This document shows, piece by piece, positions 44,733 through 53,677 of a stretch of 64,000 bases of DNA. Each line of letters opens with the position of its first letter. Position 1 is the first letter of the stretch. The notes beneath the pieces were generated by a model that was not told the origin of the DNA, searched no databases, and saw only the letters and a program-made list of their open reading frames with translations. Source of the DNA: Paenibacillus albus (lineage in GTDB: Bacteria; Bacillota; Bacilli; Paenibacillales; Paenibacillaceae). Where the stretch lies: assembly GCF_003952225.1 (NCBI RefSeq), contig NZ_CP034437.1, forward strand, positions 2,910,501-2,974,500. The letters are read 5' to 3'. Position numbers and translations under genes: made by a program.

Positions 44733-46958
44733 ATGATGAAACGAATAAAACTAAGGGCGCTGCTTATTGGAGGGGTTATCACCCTCCTTTTTGTTTCCCT
44801 TGTCGGGCGAATTTATTGGGTGCAAGTTGTGAAGGCAGACTTCTGGGCGGAGAAAGCGAGAGAGGTTTGGTCCAAGTCTGAGACCTTGATTCCGGTGCGA
44901 GGCGAGATTACAGATCGGAACGGGAATGTGCTCGCGATGGATGTTTCGGCTTATACAGTCGCGCTTAATCCGCAAGTCATTCATACGCTTAAGCTTGAAG
45001 ACGTAATCGTGAACAAATTAAACGTCGTGCTTGGGAAGTCGAAGAGCTCGCTTCATCAGCTGCTTGATGAGAAGCAGAAGAATGGAGAGTATTACAAGCA
45101 GCGAGAGGTCCGGAAGGAAGGCTGGAAGATCGACAAATCGCTCGCTGACCGCATCGACAAATTCAGTGAGGATTTAAAGAAGCAGACCGGTCAGAAGGAT
45201 GTTGGTATCTACTTAATTGATCAGAAGAAGCGGTTTTATCCGAAAGGAGACCTCGCCGCTCATGTTCTCGGTTACGAGGATAAGGACGGTAAAGCCATTA
45301 TGGGACTGGAAGCGTCGCTTAATAAAGAGCTTAGCGGCGTTGAAGGTCATATCAAATATGAACGTGATGGTAACGGCGTCATTCTGGACAATGGAACGGT
45401 GAGCTTCACCCCTTCGGTCGACGGTAAAAATGTTAAGCTGACGATCGATACGGATATTCAGCATTACATTGAAGATGCGCTGAAAGAAACGTACGACAAA
45501 TATAAACCGAAGAGTATTACGGCCATTGCCGCTGATCCGCAAACGATGGAGATTCTCGGGATGGCTAACATGCCGGATTTCAATCCGAATACGTACTGGA
45601 CTGCACCGCAAGAGAACTTTTATGATCATTCGATAAAATCGTTGTACGAGCCAGGCTCTACGTTTAAGATTGTGACGCTCTCCGGCACCGTTCAGGAAGG
45701 GATGTTCAATCCGAACGAGACGTACAAGTCCGGTAAAATCAAACTGCCAGGCGGACAAATCCACGATATTGAGCGCAACGGATGGGGGACCATTACGTTC
45801 CTGGAAGGTTTGAAGCGCTCGAGTAACGTTGCATTCGTCAAGCTAGGCTACGAGCGTCTGAAGGCAGACAAGCTGATGGATTATATCCTGAAGTTCGGAT
45901 TTAATCAGAAGACAGGCATCGAGCTGCCAGGCGAAATTAAAGGTGGAATCACTTTCAATCCGAACTATCCGACTGAGGTTGCGACAGCTGCGTTCGGTCA
46001 AGGTAAAGTTCAAGTAACGCCGATTCAGCAGGTAGCTGCTGTTGCGGCTGTAGCTAACGGCGGCAAGCTGCTCGTTCCCCATCTCGTCAAAGAGATCGAA
46101 GATCCAGTCACGAAGAAAGTTCAGGTTGTAAAGCCGCAGGTCGTGCGCCAAGTGATTTCGGAGAAGACGGCGAATCAAGTCGATGAATATTTGGAGCAGG
46201 TTGTCTCTGACCAGAAGATCGGTACGGGCCGCAGAGCTTTTATCGATGGCTACCGCGTAGCGGGTAAGACCGGTACTGCGCAGAAGGTTATCAACGGCAA
46301 ATATTCCGATGACAAATACGTCATCTCCTTCATTGGTTTTGCTCCAGTCGGCAATCCGAAGATCGTACTCTATCTCGTAATGGATGAACCTAACGACCGT
46401 ATGGCATCCGGTGGGGTAGTCATGGCGCCGCTCTTTAAGCAAATCGTGTCGCAAAGTCTTCGCCATATGGGCGTTGACCCGGTGACACCGATTCAGACAA
46501 CGGGCGATGAGGCGGAGAACAAAGAGCAGACCGTGGAAGTTCCTGATGTGCAGAATGTGAGTGTGAAAGAAGCGACGGACAAGCTGAAAGCGAAGCAGCT
46601 GGATTATGAAACTGTCGGTAAAGGCCAAACGGTGCTCAAGCAAATTCCGAAGGCAGGGACGCCGGTAAGTCCGCAGCAGAGGATCTACTTGCTGACGGAG
46701 GATCGCTCCAAGCTGCCGGTTCCGAATATGGCCGGCTTATCGCTTCGCGATGCGCTGGAAATGTGCTCCGTGCTGCAGATCCAATGTGTCGCCACAGGTG
46801 AAGGCTTCGTCACTTCACAAACCTTAGTCAATCAAAAAGGCGTTAAGCAGCTGAAGCTTACGCTGTCTCCTCCGAAAGAGCAAATCGAGCAGCAATCCGG
46901 TGCGGATGAAGCTGGCGATAACGCAACAAACGGAGCTGGAGACAATAAAAGCGAGTAA
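44733..46958 (+). CDS. pbpB: Penicillin-binding protein 2B-like transpeptidase with two PASTA domains
   Basis: A class B PBP that crosslinks septal peptidoglycan together with SpoVE/FtsW-type polymerases. One N-terminal membrane helix (about residues 8-28), dimerisation domain with RGEITDRNGN, then the transpeptidase domain: GSTFK with catalytic S309, the SSN motif (RSSNVAF) near 362 and KTG at 512-514. Two PASTA domains close the protein (VEVPDVQNVSVKEATDKL and VPNMAGLSLRDALEM). A Lys/Asp tail of about 20 residues follows. The length is 741 residues. ATG 44736 is an equally possible start. Confidence 0.95.
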   Translation: MMKRIKLRALLIGGVITLLFVSLVGRIYWVQVVKADFWAEKAREVWSKSETLIPVRGEITDRNGNVLAMDVSAYTVALNPQVIHTLKLEDVIVNKLNVVLGKSKSSLHQLLDEKQKNGEYYKQREVRKEGWKIDKSLADRIDKFSEDLKKQTGQKDVGIYLIDQKKRFYPKGDLAAHVLGYEDKDGKAIMGLEASLNKELSGVEGHIKYERDGNGVILDNGTVSFTPSVDGKNVKLTIDTDIQHYIEDALKETYDKYKPKSITAIAADPQTMEILGMANMPDFNPNTYWTAPQENFYDHSIKSLYEPGSTFKIVTLSGTVQEGMFNPNETYKSGKIKLPGGQIHDIERNGWGTITFLEGLKRSSNVAFVKLGYERLKADKLMDYILKFGFNQKTGIELPGEIKGGITFNPNYPTEVATAAFGQGKVQVTPIQQVAAVAAVANGGKLLVPHLVKEIEDPVTKKVQVVKPQVVRQVISEKTANQVDEYLEQVVSDQKIGTGRRAFIDGYRVAGKTGTAQKVINGKYSDDKYVISFIGFAPVGNPKIVLYLVMDEPNDRMASGGVVMAPLFKQIVSQSLRHMGVDPVTPIQTTGDEAENKEQTVEVPDVQNVSVKEATDKLKAKQLDYETVGKGQTVLKQIPKAGTPVSPQQRIYLLTEDRSKLPVPNMAGLSLRDALEMCSVLQIQCVATGEGFVTSQTLVNQKGVKQLKLTLSPPKEQIEQQSGADEAGDNATNGAGDNKSE

Positions 46959-46964
46959 CACGTG

Positions 46965-46993
46965 AGAGGGTTAGCTTGTTCTAACCCTCTTTC
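46965..46993 (+). terminator. Hairpin after pbpB
   Basis: AGAGGGTTAG (46965-46974) pairs with CTAACCCTCT (46981-46990) around a 6-nt loop; the following TTCTCT is a poor T-run, so termination may be partial. Confidence 0.65.
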
Positions 46994-47061
46994 TCTGCGA
47001 ATAGGCTTGGATTAGGAACGGTCGGACAAGGGCCTGCTTTGCTGTTTTGTGATGCGAGCGA

Positions 47062-47223
47062 GGTATGGTCTTATGTTTTGAAGGTTTTTCTCAGCAGGAA
47101 GCGCAGCGCCGGAAATCTCGAATGGGAACGACTTTTGTGCGAAGCACAACGGGAGAGACCATCGAGATTTCCGTGCGAAGCGACTATGTGCTGAGGAATG
47201 TTCTTCAAAACAATGTCCATACC
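47062..47223. repeat. Large nested palindromic element upstream of spoVD
   Basis: A 162-nt imperfect inverted repeat. From outside in: GGTATGG (47062-47068)/CCATACC (47217-47223); GTTTTGAA (47075-47082)/TTCAAAAC (47204-47211); CTCAGCA (47090-47096)/TGCTGAG (47189-47195); GGAAATCTCGA (47111-47121)/TCGAGATTTCC (47162-47172), extended by TGG/CCA; and TTGTGC/GCACAA (47135-47149) around a GAA loop. No ORF is convincing. It may be a MITE-like repeat or a structured 5' region of spoVD. Confidence 0.75.
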
Positions 47224-47243
47224 GAGCGAGCGGAGGGATTTGC

Positions 47244-49193
47244 GTGGTGAAAGTATCAAGCGTAACGATCAGGCGCCGTCTGTTTACGGCGCTTCTCATT
47301 GGTGTACTAGCATTCGGCTCCTTAGCCGCGAGGCTTGCCTATGTACAGTTGTACAAGGGTGGCGAGCTGTCGGAGAAAGCGGAGGATTCCTGGCGCAGGG
47401 AGATTCCGTTCTCGGCGAAGCGCGGCGAGATATTGGACCGAAACGGCTCCATGCTTGCGTATAATATAAGCTCACCGACCATTATGGCGATTCCGGCGCA
47501 AATTGAGGATGCGAAGACAACAGCGGCGAAGCTCTCTACCGTGCTTGGCATGACCGAGGATTCGATTTTCACAACGATTAAGAAGAAGCAGCTCATCGTC
47601 CGTATTCAGCCGGGCGGCCGCAAAATCACGCCGGAGAAAGCGCAGCAAATCCGCGATTTGAACTTGCCGGGCGTCGTCGTAGCGGAGGACAACAAGCGTT
47701 ACTATCCAATGGGCAGCCTCGCTTCCCATGTTCTCGGCTTCACAGGCATCGACAACCAAGGCTTGACGGGCCTTGAAGCGAAGTATAACGATCAGCTCAA
47801 AGGCATTAACGGCAATATCTCGTACCTGTCGGATAACAAGGGCGATCAGATGCCAGGCTCAGCGGATACGTATTTGAAGCCGAAGGATGGCCTTAACCTG
47901 GAGCTTACCATTGACAAACAAGTTCAAACGATCATCGAACGCGAGCTCGACCAAGCGATGGTCAAGTTTCAAGCTGACGATATTATCGCCATCGCGATGG
48001 ATCCGAACAACGGTGAAATTCTCGGCATGGCGAGCAGACCGACTTTCGAGCCGGATAAGTACCGCGAGGTCGATCCACAAATTTACAACCGCAATCTGCC
48101 GATCTGGATGACGTACGAGCCCGGTTCCACGTTCAAGATCATCACACTCGCAGCGGCACTCGAAGAGGGCAAAGTGAACCTGCAGACCGATCATTTCTTC
48201 GATCCTGGCGCGGTGGAGATTGGCGGGGCGCGGCTGCGCTGCTGGAAGAAAGGCGGCCATGGCAGCCAGACCTTCCTTGAAGTGGTGCAGAACTCCTGCA
48301 ACCCTGGTTTCGTAGCGCTCGGCAACAGACTTGGCAAAGAGAAGCTTTTTGATTATATTAAGAACTTCGGCTTTGGTAAAAAGACGGGGATCGACCTCAA
48401 TGGCGAAGAGAACGGGATCATGTTCAAAATGAGCCAGGTCGGACCGGTCGAGCTTGCGACGACTGCGTTCGGTCAAGGGGTATCCGTGACGCCGATTCAG
48501 CAGATTACTGCTGTTTCAGCCGCGATAAACGGGGGTACTTTGTATAAGCCTCACGTTGCCAAAGGTTTCATAAACCCGGAGACAGGGGAAGAGGTTAGCA
48601 AAGTCGAGCCGGAAGTGGTCCGCAAGGTCATCTCCGAGAATACGAGCAAGCAGGTGCGAGAAGCGCTTGAGAGCGTCGTCGCCAAAGGAACTGGGCGCAA
48701 CGCGTTCATTGACGGATATCGTGTAGGCGGCAAGACCGGTACGGCACAGAAAGTTATTAACGGCCGCTATTCTCCTAATGAGCACATCGTATCGTTTATC
48801 GGCTTTGCGCCAGCGGATGATCCGAAGATTGTCGTCTATGTAGCCGTCGATAACCCGCAGGGCATTCAATTCGGGGGCGTCGTTGCAGCGCCGATTGTCC
48901 ATAACATTCTGGAAGATTCGCTCCCATATATGGGCGTAGCTCCTAGAAAGCAGCAAATTAGCAAAGAGTACAAATATGGCGAGACGCCAATTGTGGAAGT
49001 GCCGAACCTCGTAGGCAAGACGGTTTCGGATATTTACGAGGATCTCAATATGAACTTCAATCTCTCTTCGGCAGGCAGCGGGGATACGGTAATTCGGCAG
49101 TCGCCGGCTCCGGGAACTCGTGTCGATCGCGGGTCAACCATTCGGATTTATTTGGCAAAAGATGATGATGAAAGCAATGTTCCAAGGCCATAA
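47244..49193 (+). CDS. spoVD: Sporulation penicillin-binding protein SpoVD
   Basis: SpoVD is the mother-cell transpeptidase that builds spore cortex with SpoVE. N-terminal membrane helix (about residues 14-30), dimerisation domain with RGEILDRNGSMLAYN, transpeptidase domain with GSTFK (S295), the SCN motif in VQNSCNPGF and KTG in GGKTGTAQK, then one PASTA domain (IVEVPNLVGKTVSDI). The length is 649 residues. Start GTG 47244 (or 47247) follows GGAGGG. The single PASTA domain and the position after pbpB match spoVD rather than a second vegetative PBP2B. Confidence 0.94.
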   Translation: MVKVSSVTIRRRLFTALLIGVLAFGSLAARLAYVQLYKGGELSEKAEDSWRREIPFSAKRGEILDRNGSMLAYNISSPTIMAIPAQIEDAKTTAAKLSTVLGMTEDSIFTTIKKKQLIVRIQPGGRKITPEKAQQIRDLNLPGVVVAEDNKRYYPMGSLASHVLGFTGIDNQGLTGLEAKYNDQLKGINGNISYLSDNKGDQMPGSADTYLKPKDGLNLELTIDKQVQTIIERELDQAMVKFQADDIIAIAMDPNNGEILGMASRPTFEPDKYREVDPQIYNRNLPIWMTYEPGSTFKIITLAAALEEGKVNLQTDHFFDPGAVEIGGARLRCWKKGGHGSQTFLEVVQNSCNPGFVALGNRLGKEKLFDYIKNFGFGKKTGIDLNGEENGIMFKMSQVGPVELATTAFGQGVSVTPIQQITAVSAAINGGTLYKPHVAKGFINPETGEEVSKVEPEVVRKVISENTSKQVREALESVVAKGTGRNAFIDGYRVGGKTGTAQKVINGRYSPNEHIVSFIGFAPADDPKIVVYVAVDNPQGIQFGGVVAAPIVHNILEDSLPYMGVAPRKQQISKEYKYGETPIVEVPNLVGKTVSDIYEDLNMNFNLSSAGSGDTVIRQSPAPGTRVDRGSTIRIYLAKDDDESNVPRP

Positions 49194-49293
49194 TGAGTAT
49201 AGATAGAGAAGTAGGCTGCGCATAAAACGCGTGAGGCCGCTTCACTAATGGCCTGCGCTCAGCTTGATCTGCTCATGGGAGGGGACGACTGAG

Positions 49294-50781
49294 ATGTTGC
49301 GAGTGGAACAATTAGCTGCCTTGCTGCTCACCGCCGTGCTTGTCGGAGACGGTAAGGCAGAAATTAGCAGCGTAGAAATTGATTCCCGTGAAGTTACGGC
49401 AGGTGCTCTGTTCATCTGTTTACGGGGGCATAAAGTAGATGGTCATCAGTTTGCGGCACAGGCGCTGGAGCGGGGAGCTTCGGCGCTTGTCGTCGAGCGG
49501 CTGCTTGAATTGCCGATACCGCAAATCGTAGTGAAGGACAGCCGCCATGCGATGGCGGTCATCGCCGATCATTATTACGGACATCCGAGCAAGCGGCTGA
49601 AGCTGATCGGGGTGACCGGGACGAATGGGAAAACGACAACTACGTATCTGATTGAACGCATATTGAGCGATGCAGGACATTTTCCAGGTGTAATTGGCAC
49701 TGTAGAGATGCGGTATGCAGGCAGGACGTATCCGATGTCTGGGACGACGCCAGAGGCGCTTCAGCTTCAGCGTTCACTTGCAGCTATGGTGGAAAGTGGC
49801 TGCGATTACTGCGTGATGGAAGTGTCCTCGCACGCGCTGGAGCAAGGAAGAGTCAAAGGAAGCCGGTATCGGACCGCGATTTTTACGAATCTTACGCAGG
49901 ATCATCTTGACTATCATCAGACCATGGAGAAATATGCCTCGGCGAAGAGTCTCTTATTCTCGCGGCTTGGCAACGAGTTCGGAGCAACTCCGGAGGAGAG
50001 GTTCTATACTGTACTCAACGCAGATGATGCTGCATCGCCGAAGTACGCAAGTGTCACGGCAGCAGAAGTCATCACTTATGGACTCGACCATGACGCCGAC
50101 GTCCGGGCAAGCGCAGTACGTATCACGGCGCATGGCACTGAGTTCCATGTTGATACGTTTGCAGGCTCGGCGGATATTATGCTTCGCATGGCGGGTAAGT
50201 ATAACGTTTATAATGCGCTTTGCGCGATAAGCGCTGCATTAATTGAAGGCATTCCTTTGCAGAGCGTGAAGAGGAGCCTTGAAGCACTGTCCGGCGTTCC
50301 AGGCAGAGTCGAAGCGGTGCAAGCCGGACAGCCATTCGCGGTTATCGTTGATTACGCGCATACGCCGGACGGGCTCGAGAACGTGCTCACCGCGGTCAAG
50401 GAGTTCGCGGCTGGACGCATTATCTGCGTATTTGGCTGCGGTGGCGACCGCGATAGGACGAAGCGCCCGCTCATGGGGAAGATCGCCGCACGTTATGCGG
50501 ATTATTGCTTGATTACTTCAGATAATCCGCGCACCGAAGATCCGCTCCGCATCTTGCTTGATGTCGAAGTGGGGCTTATTCAGGACAATGTCGCAAGCAA
50601 TCGTTATGAACTGTTGGAAGATCGGCGGAAAGCGATACAAAAAGCGGTTGAAATGGCTGGTCCTAACGATGTAGTATTAATTGCGGGGAAAGGCCATGAA
50701 ACCTACCAGGATATCGGTGGCGTCAAGCATAGTTTCGACGACCGCGAAGTGGCCAAAGAAGCGATAAGGAGTCATTCATAG
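49294..50781 (+). CDS. murE: UDP-MurNAc-L-Ala-D-Glu:meso-DAP ligase MurE
   Basis: MurE adds the third residue of the stem peptide in the cytoplasm. ATP-binding motif GVTGTNGKTTTTYLIE near residue 107 and the mur ligase His region MEVSSHALEQGR. The specificity loop TSDNPRTEDP has the DNPR signature of meso-diaminopimelate-adding enzymes rather than lysine-adding ones. ATG 49294 is set by GGGAGGGG (49277-49284); an in-frame TTG at 49264 would precede it. The length is 495 residues. The stop overlaps the GTG start of murF. Confidence 0.96.
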   Translation: MLRVEQLAALLLTAVLVGDGKAEISSVEIDSREVTAGALFICLRGHKVDGHQFAAQALERGASALVVERLLELPIPQIVVKDSRHAMAVIADHYYGHPSKRLKLIGVTGTNGKTTTTYLIERILSDAGHFPGVIGTVEMRYAGRTYPMSGTTPEALQLQRSLAAMVESGCDYCVMEVSSHALEQGRVKGSRYRTAIFTNLTQDHLDYHQTMEKYASAKSLLFSRLGNEFGATPEERFYTVLNADDAASPKYASVTAAEVITYGLDHDADVRASAVRITAHGTEFHVDTFAGSADIMLRMAGKYNVYNALCAISAALIEGIPLQSVKRSLEALSGVPGRVEAVQAGQPFAVIVDYAHTPDGLENVLTAVKEFAAGRIICVFGCGGDRDRTKRPLMGKIAARYADYCLITSDNPRTEDPLRILLDVEVGLIQDNVASNRYELLEDRRKAIQKAVEMAGPNDVVLIAGKGHETYQDIGGVKHSFDDREVAKEAIRSHS

Positions 50782-52199
50782 TGATTAGAAGAACGATAAG
50801 CGAGATTGCCGCGTTGTGCGGCGGGACGATTCATCATAATAATGCCGGAGATCCAGCAGCCAGCGGCGTTACGATCAATTCGCGCAAAGTAACGCCCGGC
50901 CAGTTGTTTGTTCCGATTAAAGGCGAGAACTTCGACGGGCATGATTTTGCCGTGTCCGGAATAGAGAACGGAGCAGTCGGCACGTTGTGGCAGCGGGATA
51001 AGGAGCTGCCGGACGCGCTTGCGAATGTGCCGGTCATCCTTGTTGATGATACGACTGAGGCGTTGCAGCAGCTTGCTGCTTCGTATAGAGATGCGCTGGA
51101 CCTGCGTGTCATCGGCGTGACGGGCAGCAATGGCAAGACTTCGACCAAAGATATGGTGGCAGCTGTACTGTCCGGAGCTATGCGCGTGCATAAGACGGAC
51201 GGCAATTATAACAATCACATCGGCTTGCCGCTGACACTGCTCGATCTGAGCGAGGATGATGACGCGGTCGTGCTTGAGATGGGGATGAGCGAGTTCGGCG
51301 AGATCGACCTGCTTACTCGTCTGGCTAAGCCGGATGTCGCAATTATTACGAATATTGGCGATGCGCATATGCAGCAGCTCGGTTCGCGCGCAGGCATTGC
51401 CAAAGCGAAGCTGGAAATTGTCGTAGGCTTGCGGGCCGGCGGCTTGCTGCTCGTTAACGGCGACGAGCCGCTGCTTCATGAGGGGCTTGCGCAGACTGTG
51501 CTCCCTGAAGGCGTAGAGGTGCAGACGTTCGGACTAGGCAGCAGCAATCAGTGGACGGCAGAAGCGGTGACAGGAGATGCGATTTCGTCAACGTTCGACG
51601 TGAGCGGCCAAAATGGGCTGCAGCGCATTGCACTCCCGGTTGCCGGCGCTCATAATGTATCTAATGTCTTGGCGGCTATTGCAGCAGCCAAGAAGCTTGG
51701 CGTGCAAGATGACGTCATTCGCGCAGGTATTCATGGGCTGAAGCTGACGGGCATGCGCATTGAACCAATTCGCGCGTATAATGGAGCAATGATGCTTAAC
51801 GATGCATACAACTCGAATCCGACTGCCGTCCGCGCTGCGATTGACCTGCTTGCAGGCTTATCCGGTTACAGGCGCAAATGGCTCGTCCTCGGCGACATGC
51901 TGGAGCTCGGACCGGACGAAGCTGCGATGCACGGTGAAATCGGCGCCTATGTGACGCCGGATAAAGTAGATGCCGTACTTACATACGGCCCGCTGTCGCA
52001 GCATACGGCATCAGAGGCTGTGAAGCATTTTGAAGGAAAAATAGCTGTTCAGGGGGAAAAGCAGGTGTGTGCGTTCGAAGATAAAAATGAACTTGCACAG
52101 TGGCTCCGCGAGCGAATCGCACCGGAGGATCTCGTATTGGTGAAAGGGTCACGCGGCATGCGCATGGAAGAAATCGTCCATAGTTTGCAAAGCGTGTAG
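50781..52199 (+). CDS. murF: UDP-MurNAc-tripeptide:D-Ala-D-Ala ligase MurF
   Basis: MurF completes the pentapeptide by adding D-Ala-D-Ala. P-loop GVTGSNGKTSTKDM near residue 112, and further blocks KTDGNYNNHIGLPLTLL, VLEMGMSEFGEID and MLNDAYNSNPTAVRAA. The GTG start overlaps the murE stop (TAGTG), so translation is coupled. The length is 472 residues. In B. subtilis murF lies outside the dcw cluster; here it is inside, as in many other bacteria. Confidence 0.95.
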   Translation: MIRRTISEIAALCGGTIHHNNAGDPAASGVTINSRKVTPGQLFVPIKGENFDGHDFAVSGIENGAVGTLWQRDKELPDALANVPVILVDDTTEALQQLAASYRDALDLRVIGVTGSNGKTSTKDMVAAVLSGAMRVHKTDGNYNNHIGLPLTLLDLSEDDDAVVLEMGMSEFGEIDLLTRLAKPDVAIITNIGDAHMQQLGSRAGIAKAKLEIVVGLRAGGLLLVNGDEPLLHEGLAQTVLPEGVEVQTFGLGSSNQWTAEAVTGDAISSTFDVSGQNGLQRIALPVAGAHNVSNVLAAIAAAKKLGVQDDVIRAGIHGLKLTGMRIEPIRAYNGAMMLNDAYNSNPTAVRAAIDLLAGLSGYRRKWLVLGDMLELGPDEAAMHGEIGAYVTPDKVDAVLTYGPLSQHTASEAVKHFEGKIAVQGEKQVCAFEDKNELAQWLRERIAPEDLVLVKGSRGMRMEEIVHSLQSV

Positions 52200-52209
52200 G
52201 GGTGAAATC

Positions 52210-53166
52210 ATGGACGTAAAGGTCATTCTACTGTCTATCGGCGCTTCATTCATGCTTGCAATTTTGTTCGGACCTTTGTTCATCCCGCTGCTGAGACGGC
52301 TGAAGTTCGGTCAACAGATCCGTACAGACGGCCCGCAAAGCCATTTGAAAAAATCAGGCACGCCTACGATGGGCGGCATAATCATTATGCTGGCCGTGCT
52401 TCTGGCTTTCCTGAAATTCTCGGATAAAACGTCGGAATTCTGGGTGCTGCTCGTTGCATCGCTTGGATTCGGGCTTGTCGGTTTCTTGGATGATTATATC
52501 AAAATCGTATTTAAACGGTCGCTTGGCCTGACGGCGATGCAGAAGCTGGTTGGTCAGCTGTTATTTTCCGTTATTATATGTATATTGCTTCATCAGATGC
52601 ATCACAGCACGGTAGTTAGTATTCCAGGAACATCGGCGAGTTTGGATTTTGGATGGTTCTACTATGTGTTCGTCGTCATTATGTTGTTTGGTACGACTAA
52701 TGCGGTTAACTTCACGGACGGCGTGGATGGTTTGCTGGCGGGGACAGGCGCAGTCGCTTTCGCGGCTTTTGCGATTCTAGCCCTTCATGCGAGCGAGCAT
52801 GAATCGGCGATCTTCTCGGCAACGATGATCGGCGCGATGCTTGGCTTTCTCGTGTTCAACGCTCATCCGGCGAAGGTGTTCATGGGCGATACAGGGTCTC
52901 TCGGCATCGGCGGCGGCATGGCGGCTGTGGCAATTCTGACGAAGACAGAGATATTGCTGGTGATTATCGGCGGCGTGTTCGTTCTGGAGATGCTGTCGGT
53001 TATTCTGCAAGTAGGTTCGTTTAAGCTGAGAGGCAAGCGGATTTTCAAAATGAGCCCGATTCACCATCATTTCGAGCTGTCCGGCTGGTCGGAGTGGAAG
53101 GTAGTTACTTCGTTCTGGATTGTAGGTATTGTGTTCGCGGGTATTGGTTTGATATTAGGCCGCTAA
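52210..53166 (+). CDS. mraY: Phospho-MurNAc-pentapeptide translocase MraY
   Basis: MraY forms lipid I from UDP-MurNAc-pentapeptide and undecaprenyl phosphate at the inner membrane face. It has ten membrane helices over 318 residues. Catalytic region: LGFLDDYIK (aspartate pair), NFTDGVDGLLAGTG, MGDTGSLGIGGG and PIHHHFELSGWSE. It follows murF by 10 nt with AGGGGTGA before the ATG. A 510-bp non-coding, palindrome-rich gap separates it from murD. Confidence 0.96.
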   Translation: MDVKVILLSIGASFMLAILFGPLFIPLLRRLKFGQQIRTDGPQSHLKKSGTPTMGGIIIMLAVLLAFLKFSDKTSEFWVLLVASLGFGLVGFLDDYIKIVFKRSLGLTAMQKLVGQLLFSVIICILLHQMHHSTVVSIPGTSASLDFGWFYYVFVVIMLFGTTNAVNFTDGVDGLLAGTGAVAFAAFAILALHASEHESAIFSATMIGAMLGFLVFNAHPAKVFMGDTGSLGIGGGMAAVAILTKTEILLVIIGGVFVLEMLSVILQVGSFKLRGKRIFKMSPIHHHFELSGWSEWKVVTSFWIVGIVFAGIGLILGR

Positions 53167-53203
53167 TCGGCTGTTAGCAAGATTGAGTGATCTAACTGGA
53201 TTT

Positions 53204-53262
53204 ATCCATTTATTTTGCGAGTTTGGGGCAGAATTCGCCGAATTATGCGAAAATAAATGGAT
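53204..53262. repeat. Palindromic element with 13-bp perfect arms (mraY-murD gap)
   Basis: ATCCATTTATTTT (53204-53216) and AAAATAAATGGAT (53250-53262) are perfect inverse complements. Inside is a second palindrome, GCAGAATTC/GAATTATGC (53228-53248, one mismatch). Smaller hairpins flank it (TGGATTTATCCA and ATGGATTTTTCCAT), and a GGCAGAATT copy recurs at 53288. The layout is like a MITE or a dispersed intergenic palindrome. Confidence 0.7.
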
Positions 53263-53311
53263 TTTTCCATTTGTGCAGAAACTATTCGGCAGAATTGCCC
53301 ACAGTCATTGC

Positions 53312-53532
53312 GGTCCCGCAGGGGCCGTGCCTGTAACGTCCCGTAGGGACAAGGTAGCGGAGCTGCCGACAAACTAATTTCCCGGCACCGGCTGGCAGCG
53401 TGTCCCAAGAGGGACGAAAGCGATCCAACCGCCACACGAAACTACCTACGCGTCTCTGTCACCCGGACGTTCCTCATGACGAAGTCTAGGTAACACAGGC
53501 GCTAAAAAAGTAAAGTCAGTCCCGTAAGGGAC
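53312..53532. repeat. Series of four GTCCC-loop-GGGAC hairpins
   Basis: Three nearly identical hairpins: GTCCC/GGGAC at 53338-53350 (GTA loop), 53402-53415 (AAGA loop) and 53519-53532 (GTAA loop). A fourth variant, GGTCCC-GCA-GGGGCC, is at 53312-53326. Nothing else in this part looks coding. Confidence 0.7.
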
Positions 53533-53642
53533 TTCGAGCACCTCCACCAACCCAACTAGGAGCGCCTCTGTAACTCAAACGTTACAGCTTCCGGGAGTTC
53601 AGAGGGTTGGTAAACCCTCGGGGTCCCCCTTTCTAAGGGGGA
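53450..53642. repeat. Repeated GCG..CTGT.AC motif and nested stems before murD
   Basis: The motif occurs as GCGTCTCTGTCAC (53450-53462), inverted as GTAACACAGGCGC (53490-53502), and as GCGCCTCTGTAAC (53562-53574). The last copy lies in a nested structure: ACCAACCC (53546-53553)/GGGTTGGT (53604-53611), CCTCTG (53565-53570)/CAGAGG (53600-53605) and CTGTAAC (53568-53574)/GTTACAG (53581-53587). The latter two are alternatives. A TCCCCC/GGGGGA hairpin (53624-53642) follows, 36 nt before murD. No T-run is present. Confidence 0.6.
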
Positions 53643-53677
53643 TTTAGGGGATCATACTGTTTGGGAGTGAAGTCAAA

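Noticed and set aside
47065-47299. Short open frames on both strands in the palindrome before spoVD
   Set aside because: They mirror each other because of the inverted repeat and lack Shine-Dalgarno sequences.
53183-53377. A 64-codon open frame in the mraY-murD gap
   Set aside because: It spans the palindromes, has no ribosome-binding site and no protein-like composition.
53167-53677. CRISPR array or insertion sequence in the mraY-murD gap
   Set aside because: The repeats are short hairpins without regular spacers, and no transposase frame is present.
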